A DNA stretch of 64,000 nt from Bradyrhizobium sp. WBAH42 (GCF_024585265.1 NZ_CP036533.1:6767001-6831000); one strand, 5' to 3'; shown: positions 1 through 11,280, numbered from the stretch's first letter. Notes: generated by a model from the letters alone, not told the origin. Numbers and translations are program-made.

Positions 1-540
1 GCCATCCAGATCTATGACCAGCGGCGGCGCGGCGGCACCGGGGCGGCTTCGTTCGGGCCAGCCGCCGCCGAGTGGTTTCTGCCCGCGCTCGCGACCGCCA
101 TGGCGGTGTTCGCATCAGCAGCGCTGGTCGAGATCCTCGACCTCGCGCAGGGGCAATGGGTGATGTGGTCGGCTGCAAGCGTCGTCGTCGGCGATCTCGC
201 CGCCTCCACCGACAAGCTGAAGCAGCGCGCGATCGGCGCTTTTGTCGGCGTGCCGCTGGGCTTTGTCACAGGCCTTGCCCTGCCGCAAAGCCGCATCGGC
301 TACGCAGTGGCGGTTCTCGCGGCCACCCTCACGCTGATCTCGTTCTCCCGCTATGTCGTCGGCTTCGGCCTGCGCTGCTTCTTTATCGCGCTGGCGGCGT
401 CCTTTGCCGGCGGCGCCAGCGGGATCGCTGAGGAGCGCATTATCAACGTGCTGATCGGCGGCACGTTCGGTCTTATCGCAGTAGCCCTGACGGAGATCGT
501 TTGGCCGCGGCTGATACGGAAGGCACGAACCTCCGGGTGA
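1..540 (+). CDS. FUSC-family inner-membrane protein, C-terminal part (cut by window edge)
   Basis: The reading frame is open from base 1, so the start lies outside the window and only the last 179 residues are seen. The visible part has several hydrophobic segments: one around the first Met after residue 30, a pair near residues 75-125 and one close to the end. It finishes with a short basic tail. The pattern of a soluble stretch followed by a bundle of short membrane helices with small residues fits the fusaric-acid-resistance (FUSC/AaeB) type of efflux-related protein. Family assignment rests on general resemblance only. It could be another small-helix membrane protein, and no substrate can be proposed. 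Confidence 0.5.
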   Translation, partial: AIQIYDQRRRGGTGAASFGPAAAEWFLPALATAMAVFASAALVEILDLAQGQWVMWSAASVVVGDLAASTDKLKQRAIGAFVGVPLGFVTGLALPQSRIGYAVAVLAATLTLISFSRYVVGFGLRCFFIALAASFAGGASGIAEERIINVLIGGTFGLIAVALTEIVWPRLIRKARTSG

Positions 541-651
541 TCAGCGAATAGGCACCGCGCAAGCCAATCGAATGCGCCAATCTGTCTCGCCTGCGGCGCA
601 TGGCAGCGACGGCCTGATGCAGTAGGTTCGGCAAAAATCCGGGAGAGAATC

Positions 652-1641
652 ATGTCCGCCAAGCTCGATCGCCGCCACTTCATCGCCGCCGGTACCAGCG
701 CATTCGCAATGCCTTTCGTTTCGCGTAGCGCCTCCGCGCAAGGCAGCTGGCCGGCGCGGCAGATTCGCATGATTTGCAGCTATCCGGCCGGCGGCCAGAC
801 CGACCTGCTCGCGCGCGCCTATGGCGAGTTCATCTCCAAGCAGGTCGGCAAGACCGTCGTCATCGAGAACAAGCCCGGCGCCGCCGGCGCGATCGGCACG
901 GCGGAGGTCGCCCGCGCCGACCCCGACGGCCACACCATCCTGTGCTCGATTTCGACCACCTACATCATGAACCGGGTGGTGATGAAGAATCCCGGCTACG
1001 ACATGGACAAGGATCTGACACTCGTCAGCGTCATTCCGGGCGCGGGCCTGTTGCTGGTCGCGAACCCCAAGACCGGGGTCAAGACGCTGGAGGATTTCGT
1101 CGCCTTCGCGCGCAAGAGCGGCAAGGTGAACTTCGGCACCTACAGCGCGGGCTCGGCCCCGCACATGACGATCAACGAGCTCAACAAGCAATACGGCCTC
1201 AACATCGAGCCGGTGCACTACCGCGGCGAGGCGCCGATGTGGACGGGAATGCTGGAAGGCACCCTCGATGCCGCGATGGGCAGCTACACGGCCGCGCAGT
1301 CGGTGCTGCAAAGCGACCGCGGCACGGTGTTCGCGGTGCATTCGAAGAAGGTCGACGCGATCCCGAACGTCAAGACGCTGCCGGAACAGGGCGCGACGTC
1401 GAAATTCTTCACCGTGAGCGGGTTCACCGGCTGGGTTGTGCCCAAGGCGACGCCGCAGCCGGTGGTCGATCGCATCGCCGAGCTCTGCGTCGCCGCCAAC
1501 AACGATCCGAAGGTGAAGGAGGTTCTCGCGACCTTCGTGCTCGAACCCGCGATCGGATTCAAGGAAACAAACGCGCTGTACCAGCGCGAGCTGCCGATCT
1601 GGATCGAGAGCGCGCAGGCGCTCGGCCTCGAGCCGGCCTGA
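652..1641 (+). CDS. Tripartite tricarboxylate transporter substrate-binding protein (TctC/Bug family)
   Basis: 329 aa periplasmic binding protein. The N-terminus has an RR pair at residues 7-8 followed by a hydrophobic stretch and a likely cleavage after ASA-Q near residue 30, so it may use the Tat route. The segment PAGGQTDLLAR (about 45-55), the following acid-rich helix and the G-A-x-G-x-I-G-T-A stretch are typical of Bug proteins, which bind carboxylates such as tricarboxylates or aromatic acids. The length is normal for the family. No TctA/TctB membrane genes are adjacent, so this is an orphan binding protein, which is common in this family. A purine-rich GGGAGAG sequence lies just upstream of the ATG. 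The ligand cannot be predicted. Confidence 0.88.
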   Translation: MSAKLDRRHFIAAGTSAFAMPFVSRSASAQGSWPARQIRMICSYPAGGQTDLLARAYGEFISKQVGKTVVIENKPGAAGAIGTAEVARADPDGHTILCSISTTYIMNRVVMKNPGYDMDKDLTLVSVIPGAGLLLVANPKTGVKTLEDFVAFARKSGKVNFGTYSAGSAPHMTINELNKQYGLNIEPVHYRGEAPMWTGMLEGTLDAAMGSYTAAQSVLQSDRGTVFAVHSKKVDAIPNVKTLPEQGATSKFFTVSGFTGWVVPKATPQPVVDRIAELCVAANNDPKVKEVLATFVLEPAIGFKETNALYQRELPIWIESAQALGLEPA

Positions 1642-1765
1642 ACTTGGAGACATGGCCAGCACGCCGGCTGCTCCCTCCCCGACCGGAGTCCGACCAAAGC
1701 CTAGTGTCGGAGGCGCATTTTCCCGCTATGATTGTGCGCCTCTGCGGACAAGGAAGGTCGATCGC

Positions 1766-2191
1766 ATGACACCGGATGCAGTCGCCGTCGCCGTTATGAT
1801 CATCCTGCTGTTTCCGATGGGCTATTTCACGCTGGCATCGCCCGCTTTCCTGCTGGTGAGGCTCGATATTCAACCCGTCGCTCAGCTGCTGCGCGGAATG
1901 TTCAACGCCCATTTTCTGGTGATGCGCGTCGCCGGCGCCATTGGAACGGTGGCGCTGCTGCTCGACGGCCGCCTGCTTGCCGCCTTCGGCGTCGGCATGA
2001 TCACGGCCCTGGCGATCTGGGGCCGCCCCTGGTTCATGCAACGGGTCGACGACCAGCTCAGCGCGCGGGACGCCGGTGACGCCGAGGCCGCGCGTCGGTT
2101 ACGCCGGCTGCATTGGAGCGGAATGCTGGGGAACGCGGTGCTGCTGGTCGCGCTCGTGGCCGGCATTCCCTATGTCGCCATGCCGACCTGA
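1766..2191 (+). CDS. Small integral membrane protein of unknown function
   Basis: 141 aa protein with about four hydrophobic segments: residues 5-30, 45-68, 68-85 and 118-138. A charged stretch rich in Arg, Asp and Ala lies between the third and fourth. I chose the ATG at 1766, although the frame stays open further upstream, because an AAGGAAGG ribosome site sits about 8 bases before it and the protein then begins directly with a membrane helix. It is transcribed in the same direction as the TctC-like gene, 124 bases downstream, and converges with the AraC gene. I do not recognise the family. No catalytic motif is visible. Confidence 0.65.
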   Translation: MTPDAVAVAVMIILLFPMGYFTLASPAFLLVRLDIQPVAQLLRGMFNAHFLVMRVAGAIGTVALLLDGRLLAAFGVGMITALAIWGRPWFMQRVDDQLSARDAGDAEAARRLRRLHWSGMLGNAVLLVALVAGIPYVAMPT

Positions 2192-2241
2192 CAGGCGCGA
2201 CACCATGCGAGCGTTCGCGTGGAGCATTCGCTTGAGAACGT

Positions 2242-3210
2242 CTAATGCTCGCCCGAGCTCGCCGCGCCCTGCTGGGCCTTGTGGATCGAGGACGGCACCA
2301 CGCCGAAGTATTTTCGGAACACCCGGCTGAAATGCGATGAGCTGGAGAACCCCCAGGAGAAGGCGACGTCGGTGATGGTCTTGCCGGCGTGGGCCTCGAG
2401 CTCCTGGCGGCAGTTCTGCAGCCGCGCCTGCCAGATGTAGTCGCTCACCGTGGTGCCGCGCTCGGAGAACAGCATGTGCAGATAGCGCTTGGAGCAACCG
2501 AGCTCGGCCGAGATCTGGTCGATGCACAAATCCGGGTCGCGCAAGTGTTCGCGGATGAAGAACTGCGCGCGCACATACATCGCTTCGGGCCCGACACGAT
2601 CGAACATCGTGTCGGCCTCGCGCAGCGGCAGCAGCAACAGGTCGATCAGCGAATCGGCGACGCCGACCGCGCTGTTGGCCGACAGTTTTGCCGCCTCGTC
2701 GAAGGCGGCATGGACGAAATCGTGAGCGATCCGCCCGGTCCCCGTCTTCGCGGTCAATTTGCAGGCCGGCATTCGCTGCGACGGGAATCCGCGGTCGCGC
2801 AGCAGCGCCTTCGGCACGATCACCACGTCATGACGGGTAAAGGCGGGACTGATGATCGAATGCGGACAGGAGACGTCATAGGCGATGATGTCGCCGGGGT
2901 TGATCTCGATGTGCCGGCCTTCTTGTTCGAAATAAGACACGCCGTAGGTCTGGAAGTGGATTTTTATGTACGGGTGTTCATTGGCCTTGGCGCGCGCCAG
3001 CGTGTGCGCGATGCGATGCTGACTGACCTCGATCTGGCAGAGCTTCAGGCGCGAGACCGTGGTGTAATCGATGCGACCTTCGAGCGAGGACGCCTCCAGC
3101 GGATCGACGTCGAAATGCCCGCACAGGCTCGTGAGCCCGTCGATCCAGCTCTGGATCTGCCGCTTCGGCGTCATTCCGGTCGTCGAGAGCGTGTGAATGG
3201 TGTCGGACAT
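2242..3210 (-). CDS. AraC-family transcriptional regulator
   Basis: 322 aa. The C-terminal 100 residues carry two helix-turn-helix motifs: one around I-D-Q-I-S-A-E-L-G-C-S-K-R-Y-L, the other around I-T-D-V-A-F-S-W-G-F-S-S-S-S-H-F-S-R-V-F-R-K. This is the AraC/XylS DNA-binding signature. The N-terminal two thirds resemble the AraC-binding-like sensory domain of the OxyR/FeaR type. The ATG at 3210 is preferred over the frame's first Met (3255), since the extra 15 residues look like leader DNA. It is divergent from the xoxF operon across a 513-bp gap, so control of methanol oxidation is a reasonable guess, but only from position. Confidence 0.88.
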   Translation of the reverse strand: MSDTIHTLSTTGMTPKRQIQSWIDGLTSLCGHFDVDPLEASSLEGRIDYTTVSRLKLCQIEVSQHRIAHTLARAKANEHPYIKIHFQTYGVSYFEQEGRHIEINPGDIIAYDVSCPHSIISPAFTRHDVVIVPKALLRDRGFPSQRMPACKLTAKTGTGRIAHDFVHAAFDEAAKLSANSAVGVADSLIDLLLLPLREADTMFDRVGPEAMYVRAQFFIREHLRDPDLCIDQISAELGCSKRYLHMLFSERGTTVSDYIWQARLQNCRQELEAHAGKTITDVAFSWGFSSSSHFSRVFRKYFGVVPSSIHKAQQGAASSGEH

Positions 3211-3723
3211 TAATCCAGCCACTGATTTGATCCGGAGATTCGGCGCGAATCGCAACCAGCGCTGCCGGAGCCCTCAGCCGTGATTGCGTGACGTTTACCT
3301 CGCATTTGAGCGGTCTCTTGCAACGAGCGCCATCGTTCCATTGCCACTCTTGAAACTTAATCCTCCGCCTTAGTTGCAGCGCCGTCAAGGGGAACCTGAG
3401 CGCAGAGGCGGTCTCAAGGACGCACCGAAGCCGCTGAATTCGCTACTGCAAAATCAAAATCTTCACCTCCGTGCGCTGTCGAGCAAACCGCCTTCTCTCT
3501 TGGGCAAGTTTCCCGATGGCGAAGCCGTTAGGGATTGCGGCAGGAACAACAAGAACGGGCCGCTCCTGCACGTGGACCCGTGGCTCTCATCAGGAGGAGG
3601 AAACAGCACAGCATCGTTTCTGGTCCCAACGTGACCGCCCTGCACGAGCAGACGCCGGACGAGAAGCCCGGTGATTGAGCAATGCTTCGGAAACAATAAA
3701 CGAGACCAACGGAGGAATAACCT
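3211..3723. promoter_or_regulatory. Divergent intergenic region between the araC-type gene and xoxF
   Basis: A 513-bp region with no convincing gene; small open frames here lack ribosome sites and coding character. It must hold the promoters of both flanking genes. At its right end GGAGGA at 3711-3716, seven bases before the xoxF ATG, is a strong ribosome site. No operator could be picked out by eye. A long leader is plausible, given the distance to xoxF. Confidence 0.5.
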
Positions 3724-5529
3724 ATGCGCAAGGTGCTACTGGCGACCTATCTCGGCTCCGCGGCGGCTCTCGCCGTCGGCAGCGCCTCAGCCAATGACGA
3801 GCTGATCAAGATGTCGCAGAACCCCAAGGACTGGGTGATGCCGGCGGGCGACTATGCGAACACCCGCTATTCCAAGCTGAACCAGATCAACGCTCAGAAC
3901 GTCGGCAAGCTTCAGGTCGCCTGGACGTTCTCGACCGGCGTGCTGCGCGGCCATGAAGGCGGCCCGCTGATCATCGGCAACGTCATGTACGTCCACACGC
4001 CATTCCCGAACAAGGTCTACGCCATTGACCTTTCCAACGAGAACAAGATCATCTGGAAGTACGAGCCGAAGCAGGATCCCAACGTCATCCCCGTGATGTG
4101 CTGCGACACCGTCAATCGCGGCCTGTCCTACGGCGACGGCAAGATCATCCTGCATCAGGCCGACACCAACCTCGTCGCACTCGACGCCAAGACCGGCCAG
4201 GTGGCCTGGTCGGCGACTAACGGCAATCCTGCGAAGGGCGAGACCGGCACGTCGGCCGCGCTGGTCGTCAAGGACAAGGTCCTGGTCGGCATCTCCGGCG
4301 GCGAGTTCGGCGTGCAGTGCCACGTCACCGCATACGACCTCAAGAGCGGCAAGCAGGTCTGGCGCGCCTATTCCGAAGGCCCGGATGACCAGATCAAGTT
4401 CGATCCGGCCAAGACCACCGCGCTCGGCAAGCCGGTCGGAGCCGACTCCAGCCTGAAGACCTGGCAGGGCGATCAGTGGAAGATCGGCGGCGGCTGCACC
4501 TGGGGCTGGATCTCCTACGATCCCGCTTTGAACATGGTCTATTACGGCTCGGGCAATCCCTCGACCTGGAATCCGAAGCAGCGTCCGGGCGACAACAAAT
4601 GGTCGATGACCATCTTCGCGCGCGATGCGGACTCCGGCATGGCCAAGTGGGTCTACCAGATGACGCCCCACGACGAGTGGGACTATGACGGCGTCAACGA
4701 GATGATCCTCACGGATCAGCAGATCAACGGCCAGCCGCGCAAGCTCCTGACCCATTTCGACCGCAACGGCCTCGCCTACACGATGGATCGCGAGAACGGC
4801 GAGCTGCTGGTCGCCGAAAAATACGATCCGAAGGTGAACTGGACCTCCGGCGTCGACATGGACAAGAACTCGCCGACCTACGGCCGGCCGAAGGTGCTCG
4901 ACGCGGCCTCGACCGACAAGGCCGGCGAGGACGTCAACGTGAAGGGCATCTGCCCGGCCGCGCTCGGTACTAAGGACGAGCAGCCGGCAGCCTACTCGCC
5001 GGACACGCAGCTGTTCTACGTTCCGACCAACCACGTCTGCATGGACTACGAGCCGTTCAAGGTGAGCTACACCGCGGGCCAGCCCTATGTGGGTGCGACG
5101 CTCTCGATGTATCCGCCGCAGGGTGAAAGCCACATGGGCAACTTCATCGCCTGGGACGGCAAGACCGGCAAGATCGTCTGGTCGAACAAGGAGCAGTTCT
5201 CGGTCTGGTCGGGTGCGCTCGCAACCGCCGGCGGCGTGGTGTTCTACGGCACGCTCGAAGGCTACCTGAAGGCGGTCGATGCCAAGTCCGGCAAGGAGCT
5301 CTACAAGTTCAAGACTCCCTCCGGCATCATCGGCAACGTCACCACCTATGAGAACAACGGCAAGGAGTACGTTGCCGTGCTCTCCGGCGTGGGTGGCTGG
5401 GCCGGCATCGGTCTGGCGGCAGGTCTGACCGATCCGACCGCAGGCCTCGGTGCCGTCGGCGGCTACGCGGCCCTCAGCAACTACACGGCGCTCGGCGGTA
5501 CGCTGACCGTGTTCTCGCTGCCGAACTAA
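3724..5529 (+). CDS. xoxF: XoxF-type lanthanide-dependent methanol dehydrogenase (PQQ)
   Basis: 601 aa periplasmic quinoprotein that oxidises methanol to formaldehyde (or formate), passing electrons to a c-type cytochrome. The signal peptide covers about residues 1-24 (cleavage after ASA-N). The vicinal disulfide pair Cys126-Cys127 sits in a C-C-D-T-V-N-R-G context. The catalytic Asp320 is followed by Asp322 in the [10 protein letters not shown] motif. This second Asp replaces the Ala of calcium-dependent MxaF and is the established marker of lanthanide coordination. W-docking repeats of the beta-propeller are spread through the chain. It is the first gene of an operon with cytochrome c, FrmA and Gfa. 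A strong hairpin follows the stop codon. No MxaI or XoxJ gene is nearby. Confidence 0.97.
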   Translation: MRKVLLATYLGSAAALAVGSASANDELIKMSQNPKDWVMPAGDYANTRYSKLNQINAQNVGKLQVAWTFSTGVLRGHEGGPLIIGNVMYVHTPFPNKVYAIDLSNENKIIWKYEPKQDPNVIPVMCCDTVNRGLSYGDGKIILHQADTNLVALDAKTGQVAWSATNGNPAKGETGTSAALVVKDKVLVGISGGEFGVQCHVTAYDLKSGKQVWRAYSEGPDDQIKFDPAKTTALGKPVGADSSLKTWQGDQWKIGGGCTWGWISYDPALNMVYYGSGNPSTWNPKQRPGDNKWSMTIFARDADSGMAKWVYQMTPHDEWDYDGVNEMILTDQQINGQPRKLLTHFDRNGLAYTMDRENGELLVAEKYDPKVNWTSGVDMDKNSPTYGRPKVLDAASTDKAGEDVNVKGICPAALGTKDEQPAAYSPDTQLFYVPTNHVCMDYEPFKVSYTAGQPYVGATLSMYPPQGESHMGNFIAWDGKTGKIVWSNKEQFSVWSGALATAGGVVFYGTLEGYLKAVDAKSGKELYKFKTPSGIIGNVTTYENNGKEYVAVLSGVGGWAGIGLAAGLTDPTAGLGAVGGYAALSNYTALGGTLTVFSLPN

Positions 5530-5545
5530 ATCCGTCAGCATCGCT

Positions 5546-5573
5546 CCGGCGCGTGGATCGCTCCACGCGCCGG
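5546..5573 (+). other. Perfect intercistronic hairpin after xoxF
   Basis: The 12-base arms 5546-5557 (CCGGCGCGTGGA) and 5562-5573 are exact reverse complements around a 4-base loop. No T-run follows, so it is unlikely to be an efficient intrinsic terminator. It lies 17 bases after the xoxF stop and before the xoxG start. It could protect the 3' end of xoxF mRNA or lower read-through into the downstream genes. Confidence 0.75.
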
Positions 5574-5609
5574 CTCGTCTCCACCGAATGCCGGCCGAGG
5601 GAAAAACTC

Positions 5610-6131
5610 TTGCGTAAAATCTGCTTTGTCATTGCTGCGACGATCTTGGTTGCGTCCGGAGGAATTGCGGTCGCGGACGGTCCGGGCGATCCGGCTGCCG
5701 TGAAGAAGGAAGACGACGGAAAGTGGCTCGATAAGGAGGGCAATCCCACCTACAAGATTTCGGCCGACGGCACCGTGGACTGGTTCACCTATTCCGGATA
5801 CCGCCGCTATCACTCGGACTGTCACGTGTGCCACGGCCCCGACGGCATGGGATCGACCTACGCGCCGGCGCTGAAGGATTCCGTCAAGTCGATGAGCTAC
5901 GGCGACTTCCTCGGCGTGGTCGCCTCTGGCCGCAAGAACATCTCGACCGCGCAGGAGAACGTCATGCCGGCGTTCGGCGACAACCCGAACGTCGCCTGCT
6001 ACATGGACGACCTCTATGTCTATCTCCGCGCGCGCTCCACCGAAGCCTGGGGCCGGCAGCGTCCTTCGAAAAAGGAGGAGAAGACGGAGGCCTACACCAA
6101 GGCTGAAGACGCCTGCATGGGCAAGAAATGA
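5610..6131 (+). CDS. xoxG: Periplasmic c-type cytochrome, XoxG-like electron acceptor of XoxF
   Basis: 173 aa. I chose the TTG at 5610: GAGGG at 5597-5601 is well placed before it, and the product then begins with a normal signal peptide (L-R-K-I-C-F-V-I-A-A-T, cleavage near V-A-D). The upstream ATG at 5553 lies inside the hairpin and would bury the signal sequence. A single haem motif C-H-V-C-H is followed by a G-P-D-G-M-G stretch. The likely axial Met is in N-V-M-P-A-F-G. The tail is Lys/Glu rich. It lies directly behind xoxF, which fits the role of accepting electrons from the dehydrogenase and passing them to the oxidase chain. Confidence 0.9.
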   Translation: MRKICFVIAATILVASGGIAVADGPGDPAAVKKEDDGKWLDKEGNPTYKISADGTVDWFTYSGYRRYHSDCHVCHGPDGMGSTYAPALKDSVKSMSYGDFLGVVASGRKNISTAQENVMPAFGDNPNVACYMDDLYVYLRARSTEAWGRQRPSKKEEKTEAYTKAEDACMGKK

Positions 6132-6191
6132 ACGTTACGAAGGCGGCCAAGACTACTTCTTGGCGTCTGATGCGAATTTGAGGAGCTACCG

Positions 6192-7301
<1,110 letters not shown>

Positions 7302-7332
7302 CTCGAAAACGTCACACCAAGGAGGATCGACC

Positions 7333-7896
7333 ATGACTGTTGCACTCCATCCCTCGATCGACAACGGCATCAAGCAAGGCAGCGGCAGCTTCGCCGGCGG
7401 CACGCTGGTCTGCAAATGCAGCGACCACCCGGTGAAGGTCGGCGTCAAGGGCGACGTCGCCCACAACCATGCCTGCGGCTGCACCAAATGCTGGAAGCCG
7501 CAGGGCGCGACCTTCTCCGTCGTCGCCGTGGTGCCGCGCCAGAACGTCACCGTGCTCGAGAACGGCGACAAGCTCCAGATCGTCGATCCCTCGGCGGTGA
7601 TCCAGCGCTACGCCTGCAGGGCCTGCGGTACGCACATGTACGGCCGGATCGAGAACAAGAACCATCCGTTCTACGGCCTCGATTTCATCCATCCCGAACT
7701 GTTCCAGGAGCAGGGCTCGCAGGCGCCGCAATTCGCCGCCTTCGTCTCCTCCGTGATCGAATCGGGCGTGAAGCCCGAGCAGATGGCCGGCATCCGTTCG
7801 CGGCTGAAGGAGATCGGCCTCGAGCCCTATGACTGCCTGTCGCCGGCCCTGATGGATGCGATCGCAACCCATGTGGCGAAGGCCAAGGCCGCCTGA
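7333..7896 (+). CDS. gfa: S-(hydroxymethyl)glutathione synthase (glutathione-dependent formaldehyde-activating enzyme)
   Basis: 187 aa. The enzyme speeds the condensation of formaldehyde with glutathione, feeding FrmA. Zinc-type cysteines stand at 27, 29, 48, 50, 53, 95 and 98 (C-K-C, C-G-C-T-K-C, C-R-A-C-G-T), matching the Gfa pattern. The start at 7333 is supported by AAGGAGGA directly upstream; the frame extends further up inside frmA but without signals. It lies 31 bases after frmA and closes the xoxF-xoxG-frmA-gfa operon. A terminator is found 240 bases downstream. No S-formylglutathione hydrolase or formate dehydrogenase gene is in the window, so the last steps must be encoded elsewhere. 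Confidence 0.95.
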   Translation: MTVALHPSIDNGIKQGSGSFAGGTLVCKCSDHPVKVGVKGDVAHNHACGCTKCWKPQGATFSVVAVVPRQNVTVLENGDKLQIVDPSAVIQRYACRACGTHMYGRIENKNHPFYGLDFIHPELFQEQGSQAPQFAAFVSSVIESGVKPEQMAGIRSRLKEIGLEPYDCLSPALMDAIATHVAKAKAA

Positions 7897-8513
7897 GAGG
7901 GCTGCCCGAGCTGGCCGGCCGCTAGACCTCGGCCACACCATCTTCGGCTCGCTAGCGCCCGTCGCCGCCAGCGAGCCGCACCGGACCCGCGGCGCAATGC
8001 CGCCGCTTCTGCACCACGCGTGAGTAAGGGCCATCGGCTCCTCAGTCCTGGTCTCTGAATGACTGCGCAGGACCGACCGCTTCCTGCTTGAAGTTCGCGG
8101 TGTCCTGCGTTCTCCCTCCCTCGACTGAGGCCTACTGCTTCGTCCGTTCGGTCTTGCTGGCGGACGAAGCTTTTTTCGTTGCGCCCATTCGATGAGCAGG
8201 CGGCGGGATGACGCGCCCTGCTTTTGACAAACCGTCGATGCAATCTTTTCCCGGTGAGAACACCCGGCTGTGAACGCCGGGTCGGAGCGATCTCTGCTAG
8301 GGTCGTGCCGTCACGATGCCGCGCGAAGACAATCAATCAAGAAGAAAACGGGAGGTATCGAGCACATCCAGACATCGCCATCCGCGTTCCTGCCTCCCTC
8401 CGGGATTTGCCCGCGCGGGACCACGGCGGGACGTGGCGAGACGACGCACGAACCGTCGCCGACCGGCGGCGGAATTTTGAATTTGGCATGCTTATGAAGA
8501 GCGAGGCACGATC
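7897..8513. other. Intergenic region between the C1 operon and the molybdenum hydroxylase genes
   Basis: A 617-bp gap. It contains the gfa-side terminator at 8137-8176. The second half must hold the promoter of the molybdenum hydroxylase pair. Small open frames (for example 8224-8517) have no ribosome site and no recognisable protein character. I could not identify promoter boxes with confidence. Confidence 0.5.
8137..8176 (+). terminator. Rho-independent terminator of the xoxF operon
   Basis: The perfect 10-base stem 8137-8146 (GCTTCGTCCG) pairs with 8161-8170 across a 14-base loop, and TTTTTT follows at 8171-8176. Orientation and position after gfa fit the end of the C1 operon. Confidence 0.85.
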
Positions 8514-8966
8514 ATGATCAAGGTGAAGATCAACGGCCAGGAACAGAGCTGGGACGGCGACCCGGATCTCCCGCTACTCTGGTTCCTGCGTGACGAGGCC
8601 GGACTGACCGGCACCAAATACGGCTGCGGCCAGGCGCTGTGCGGCGCCTGCACGGTCATCGTCGACAAGCAAGCGGTGCGCGCCTGCATCACGTCCGTCA
8701 ACGATGTCGCCGGTCGCGAGGTCACCACGATCGAGGGTCTGCATCCGAATGGCGATCACCCGGTGCAGAAGGCGTGGCGCCAGCTCAACGTGCCCCAATG
8801 CGGCTTCTGCCAGGCCGGCCAGATCATGCAGGCTGCGGCCCTCCTGATGGATAACCCGAAACCCTCGCATGACCAGATCCGCGAAGGGATGGCCGGCAAC
8901 ATCTGCCGCTGCGGCTGTTACCAGCGCATCGAGAACGCCGTCCATCTCGCATCGACGGGGGTGTGA
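8514..8966 (+). CDS. Molybdenum hydroxylase small subunit with two [2Fe-2S] clusters (IorA-like)
   Basis: 150 aa iron-sulfur subunit of a xanthine-oxidase-family enzyme. The N-terminal plant-ferredoxin-type domain binds one cluster through Cys38, Cys43, Cys46 and Cys58 ([11 protein letters not shown]). The C-terminal helical domain binds the second through Cys96, Cys99, Cys131 and Cys133 (C-G-F-C-Q and C-R-C-G). It resembles the alpha subunit of isoquinoline 1-oxidoreductase and aldehyde oxidases of that type. Its stop is one base before the ATG of the large subunit, so the two are translated together. Electrons flow from the molybdenum site through these clusters to an unknown acceptor; no FAD subunit is present. 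Confidence 0.94.
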   Translation: MIKVKINGQEQSWDGDPDLPLLWFLRDEAGLTGTKYGCGQALCGACTVIVDKQAVRACITSVNDVAGREVTTIEGLHPNGDHPVQKAWRQLNVPQCGFCQAGQIMQAAALLMDNPKPSHDQIREGMAGNICRCGCYQRIENAVHLASTGV

Positions 8967-8967
8967 C

Positions 8968-11280
8968 ATGAACTTCATCGACAATCCCGGCAAGCTGCGC
9001 GGCTTCGAAAAGCACATCAAGGTCGAGAAGGTCACGCGCCGAAGCATCCTGAAGGGGCTCGGCGTCGCCGGCGGCTTCGTGCTCGCCGCCCCCGTGATGT
9101 CGCGCCAGGCGCTCGCTTATGAGACCGGCGCCGGCAAGATGCCGCATGGCGTCGTGGTCGATCCGCGCGTTTTCGTTTCGGTAGGCGCGGATGGCATCGT
9201 CACCATCGTCGGGCACCGTTCGGAAATGGGCACCGGCGTGCGCACCAGCCTGCCGCTGATCGTGGCCGAGGAGATGGAGGCCGACTGGTCCAGGGTCAAG
9301 GTGCAGCAGGCCCATGGCGACGAGGTCAAATTCGGCAACCAGGACACCGACGGCTCGCGCAGCACGCGGCATTATCTGATTCCGATGCGCCAGATCGGCG
9401 CCTCCGCCCGCACCATGCTGGAGCAGGCCGCAGCCAAGCGCTGGGGCGTGCCGGCGACCGAGGTCAAGGCGGTCAACCACGAGGTCGTGCACAGCGCCAG
9501 CGGGCGCAAGCTCGGCTTCGGCGAGCTCGCTGCCGACGCCGCAAAGGAATCGGTGCCGAGCATCGAGGGCCTCAAGCTGAAGGACCCCAAGAACTTCCGC
9601 TATCTCGGCAAAGGCCAGATCGGCATCGTCGATCTCCATGACATCACCACCGGCAAGGCGCGCTATGGAGCCGACGTGCGGCTGCCGGGCATGAAATATG
9701 CCGTGATCGCCCGCCCGCCGGTGACCGGCGGCAAGCTGGTCAAGTTCGAGCCGGAAGAGGCCTTGAAGATCCCCGGCGTCGAGAAGGTGATGCAGGTTCG
9801 CGGCTGGCCATGGCCGTCGAAGTTCCAGCCGCTCGGGGGCGTCGCGGTGATCGCGCGCAACACCGGCGCGGCGATCAAGGGCCGCGACGCCTTGAAGCTG
9901 GTCTGGGACGACGGCCCCAACGGCAAATACGACTCGGTCGCCTACCGCAAGGAGCTCGAGGAAGCGTCGCGCAAGCCCGGCCTCGTGCTGCGCAAGGAGG
10001 GCGATGCGGACGCTGCCTTGAAGAGCGCCGACAAGGTGATCGTCGGCGAGTACTACCTCCCGCATCTCGCCCATGTCTCCATGGAGCCGCCGGTGGCGGT
10101 CGCGGACGTCAAGGGCGACAAGGCGGAGATCTGGGCGCCGGTGCAAAGCCCCGGCGGCACCCGCGAGGACGTCGCCAAGACGCTCGACATTCCCGAGGCC
10201 AACGTCACCGTCAACGTGACCCTGCTCGGCGGCGGGTTCGGACGCAAGTCGAAATGCGACTTTGCGCTCGAAGCCGCGCTGCTCTCGAAAGAGCTCGGCG
10301 CGCCGGTGAAGGTGCAGTGGACGCGGGAGGACGACATCCACAACGGCTTCCTGCACACCGTCTCGGTCGAACGGATCGAGGCCGGCCTCGACAAGAGCGG
10401 CAAGGTGATCGCCTGGCGCCATCGCAGCGTGGCTCCCAGCATCGCCTCGACCTTTGCCGCCGGCACGGTGCATCAGGCGCCGTTCGAGATCGGCATGGGC
10501 CTGGTCGATATACCGTTCGAGATCGCGAACATCTCTTGTGAGAACCCGGAAGCCGCGGCGTTCACCCGCATCGGCTGGTTCCGCTCGGTCTCGAACATCC
10601 CGCGCGCCTTCGCCGTCCAGTCGATGGTCGGCGAGATCGCGCAGGCAACAGGGCGCGACCAGAAGGACATGCTGCTCGAGCTGATCGGCTCGCCTCGCAT
10701 CGTCAAGCCCAACGTGAAGGACCTCTGGAATTACGGCGAACCCCAGGAAAGCTACCCGATCGATACCGCGCGCCTGCGCAAGGTGGTCGAGCTGGTCGCC
10801 GAGAAGGGTGAATGGGCCCGAAAGGTGCCGAAGGGCCACGGTCTCGGCATCGCCGTGCACCGCAGCTTCGTCAGCTACATCGCGACCATCGTCGAGGTGG
10901 CCGTCGACGACAAGGGCAAGCTGACGGTGCCGCGGGTCGACACCGCGATCGATTGCGGCACCTACGTCAACCCCGAGCGCATCGCTTCGCAGATCGAGGG
11001 CGCGGCGATCATGGGGCTGAGCCTTGCCAAATACGGCGAGATCACCTTCAAGGACGGCAAGGTGCAGCAGAAGAATTTTGACGACTTCCAGGTCGTCAGG
11101 ATGGACGACTCGCCTGTGGTGACCAACGTCTACATCGTGCCGCCCGGACCCGACACGCCGCCGAGCGGCGTCGGCGAGCCCGGCGTTCCCCCGTTCGCGC
11201 CGGCCCTGATCAACGCCATCTTCGCGGCGACGGGAAAACGCATCCGCTCGCTTCCGATCGGCAAGCAATTGGAGGCGTAA
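8968..11280 (+). CDS. Molybdenum hydroxylase large subunit (IorB-like, Tat-exported)
   Basis: 770 aa. A Tat signal ([11 protein letters not shown], residues 22-32, then a hydrophobic stretch ending near A-L-A-Y) sends it to the periplasm. Glycine-rich molybdopterin loops are visible, including [10 protein letters not shown] near residue 88 and L-G-G-G-F-G-R-K near 420. The catalytic Glu lies in G-V-G-E-P-G-V-P close to the C-terminus. The lack of an FAD subunit and the Tat signal match IorB/aldehyde-oxidase members that pass electrons to the periplasmic chain. The substrate could be an N-heterocycle or an aldehyde. Its place beside the formaldehyde genes suggests an aldehyde, but that is only an inference. 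Confidence 0.92.
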   Translation: MNFIDNPGKLRGFEKHIKVEKVTRRSILKGLGVAGGFVLAAPVMSRQALAYETGAGKMPHGVVVDPRVFVSVGADGIVTIVGHRSEMGTGVRTSLPLIVAEEMEADWSRVKVQQAHGDEVKFGNQDTDGSRSTRHYLIPMRQIGASARTMLEQAAAKRWGVPATEVKAVNHEVVHSASGRKLGFGELAADAAKESVPSIEGLKLKDPKNFRYLGKGQIGIVDLHDITTGKARYGADVRLPGMKYAVIARPPVTGGKLVKFEPEEALKIPGVEKVMQVRGWPWPSKFQPLGGVAVIARNTGAAIKGRDALKLVWDDGPNGKYDSVAYRKELEEASRKPGLVLRKEGDADAALKSADKVIVGEYYLPHLAHVSMEPPVAVADVKGDKAEIWAPVQSPGGTREDVAKTLDIPEANVTVNVTLLGGGFGRKSKCDFALEAALLSKELGAPVKVQWTREDDIHNGFLHTVSVERIEAGLDKSGKVIAWRHRSVAPSIASTFAAGTVHQAPFEIGMGLVDIPFEIANISCENPEAAAFTRIGWFRSVSNIPRAFAVQSMVGEIAQATGRDQKDMLLELIGSPRIVKPNVKDLWNYGEPQESYPIDTARLRKVVELVAEKGEWARKVPKGHGLGIAVHRSFVSYIATIVEVAVDDKGKLTVPRVDTAIDCGTYVNPERIASQIEGAAIMGLSLAKYGEITFKDGKVQQKNFDDFQVVRMDDSPVVTNVYIVPPGPDTPPSGVGEPGVPPFAPALINAIFAATGKRIRSLPIGKQLEA

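Noticed and set aside
3787..5541. 584-codon antisense frame in xoxF
   Set aside because: It is the mirror of a strongly supported xoxF gene. It has no ribosome site and biased Arg/Val/Asp composition.
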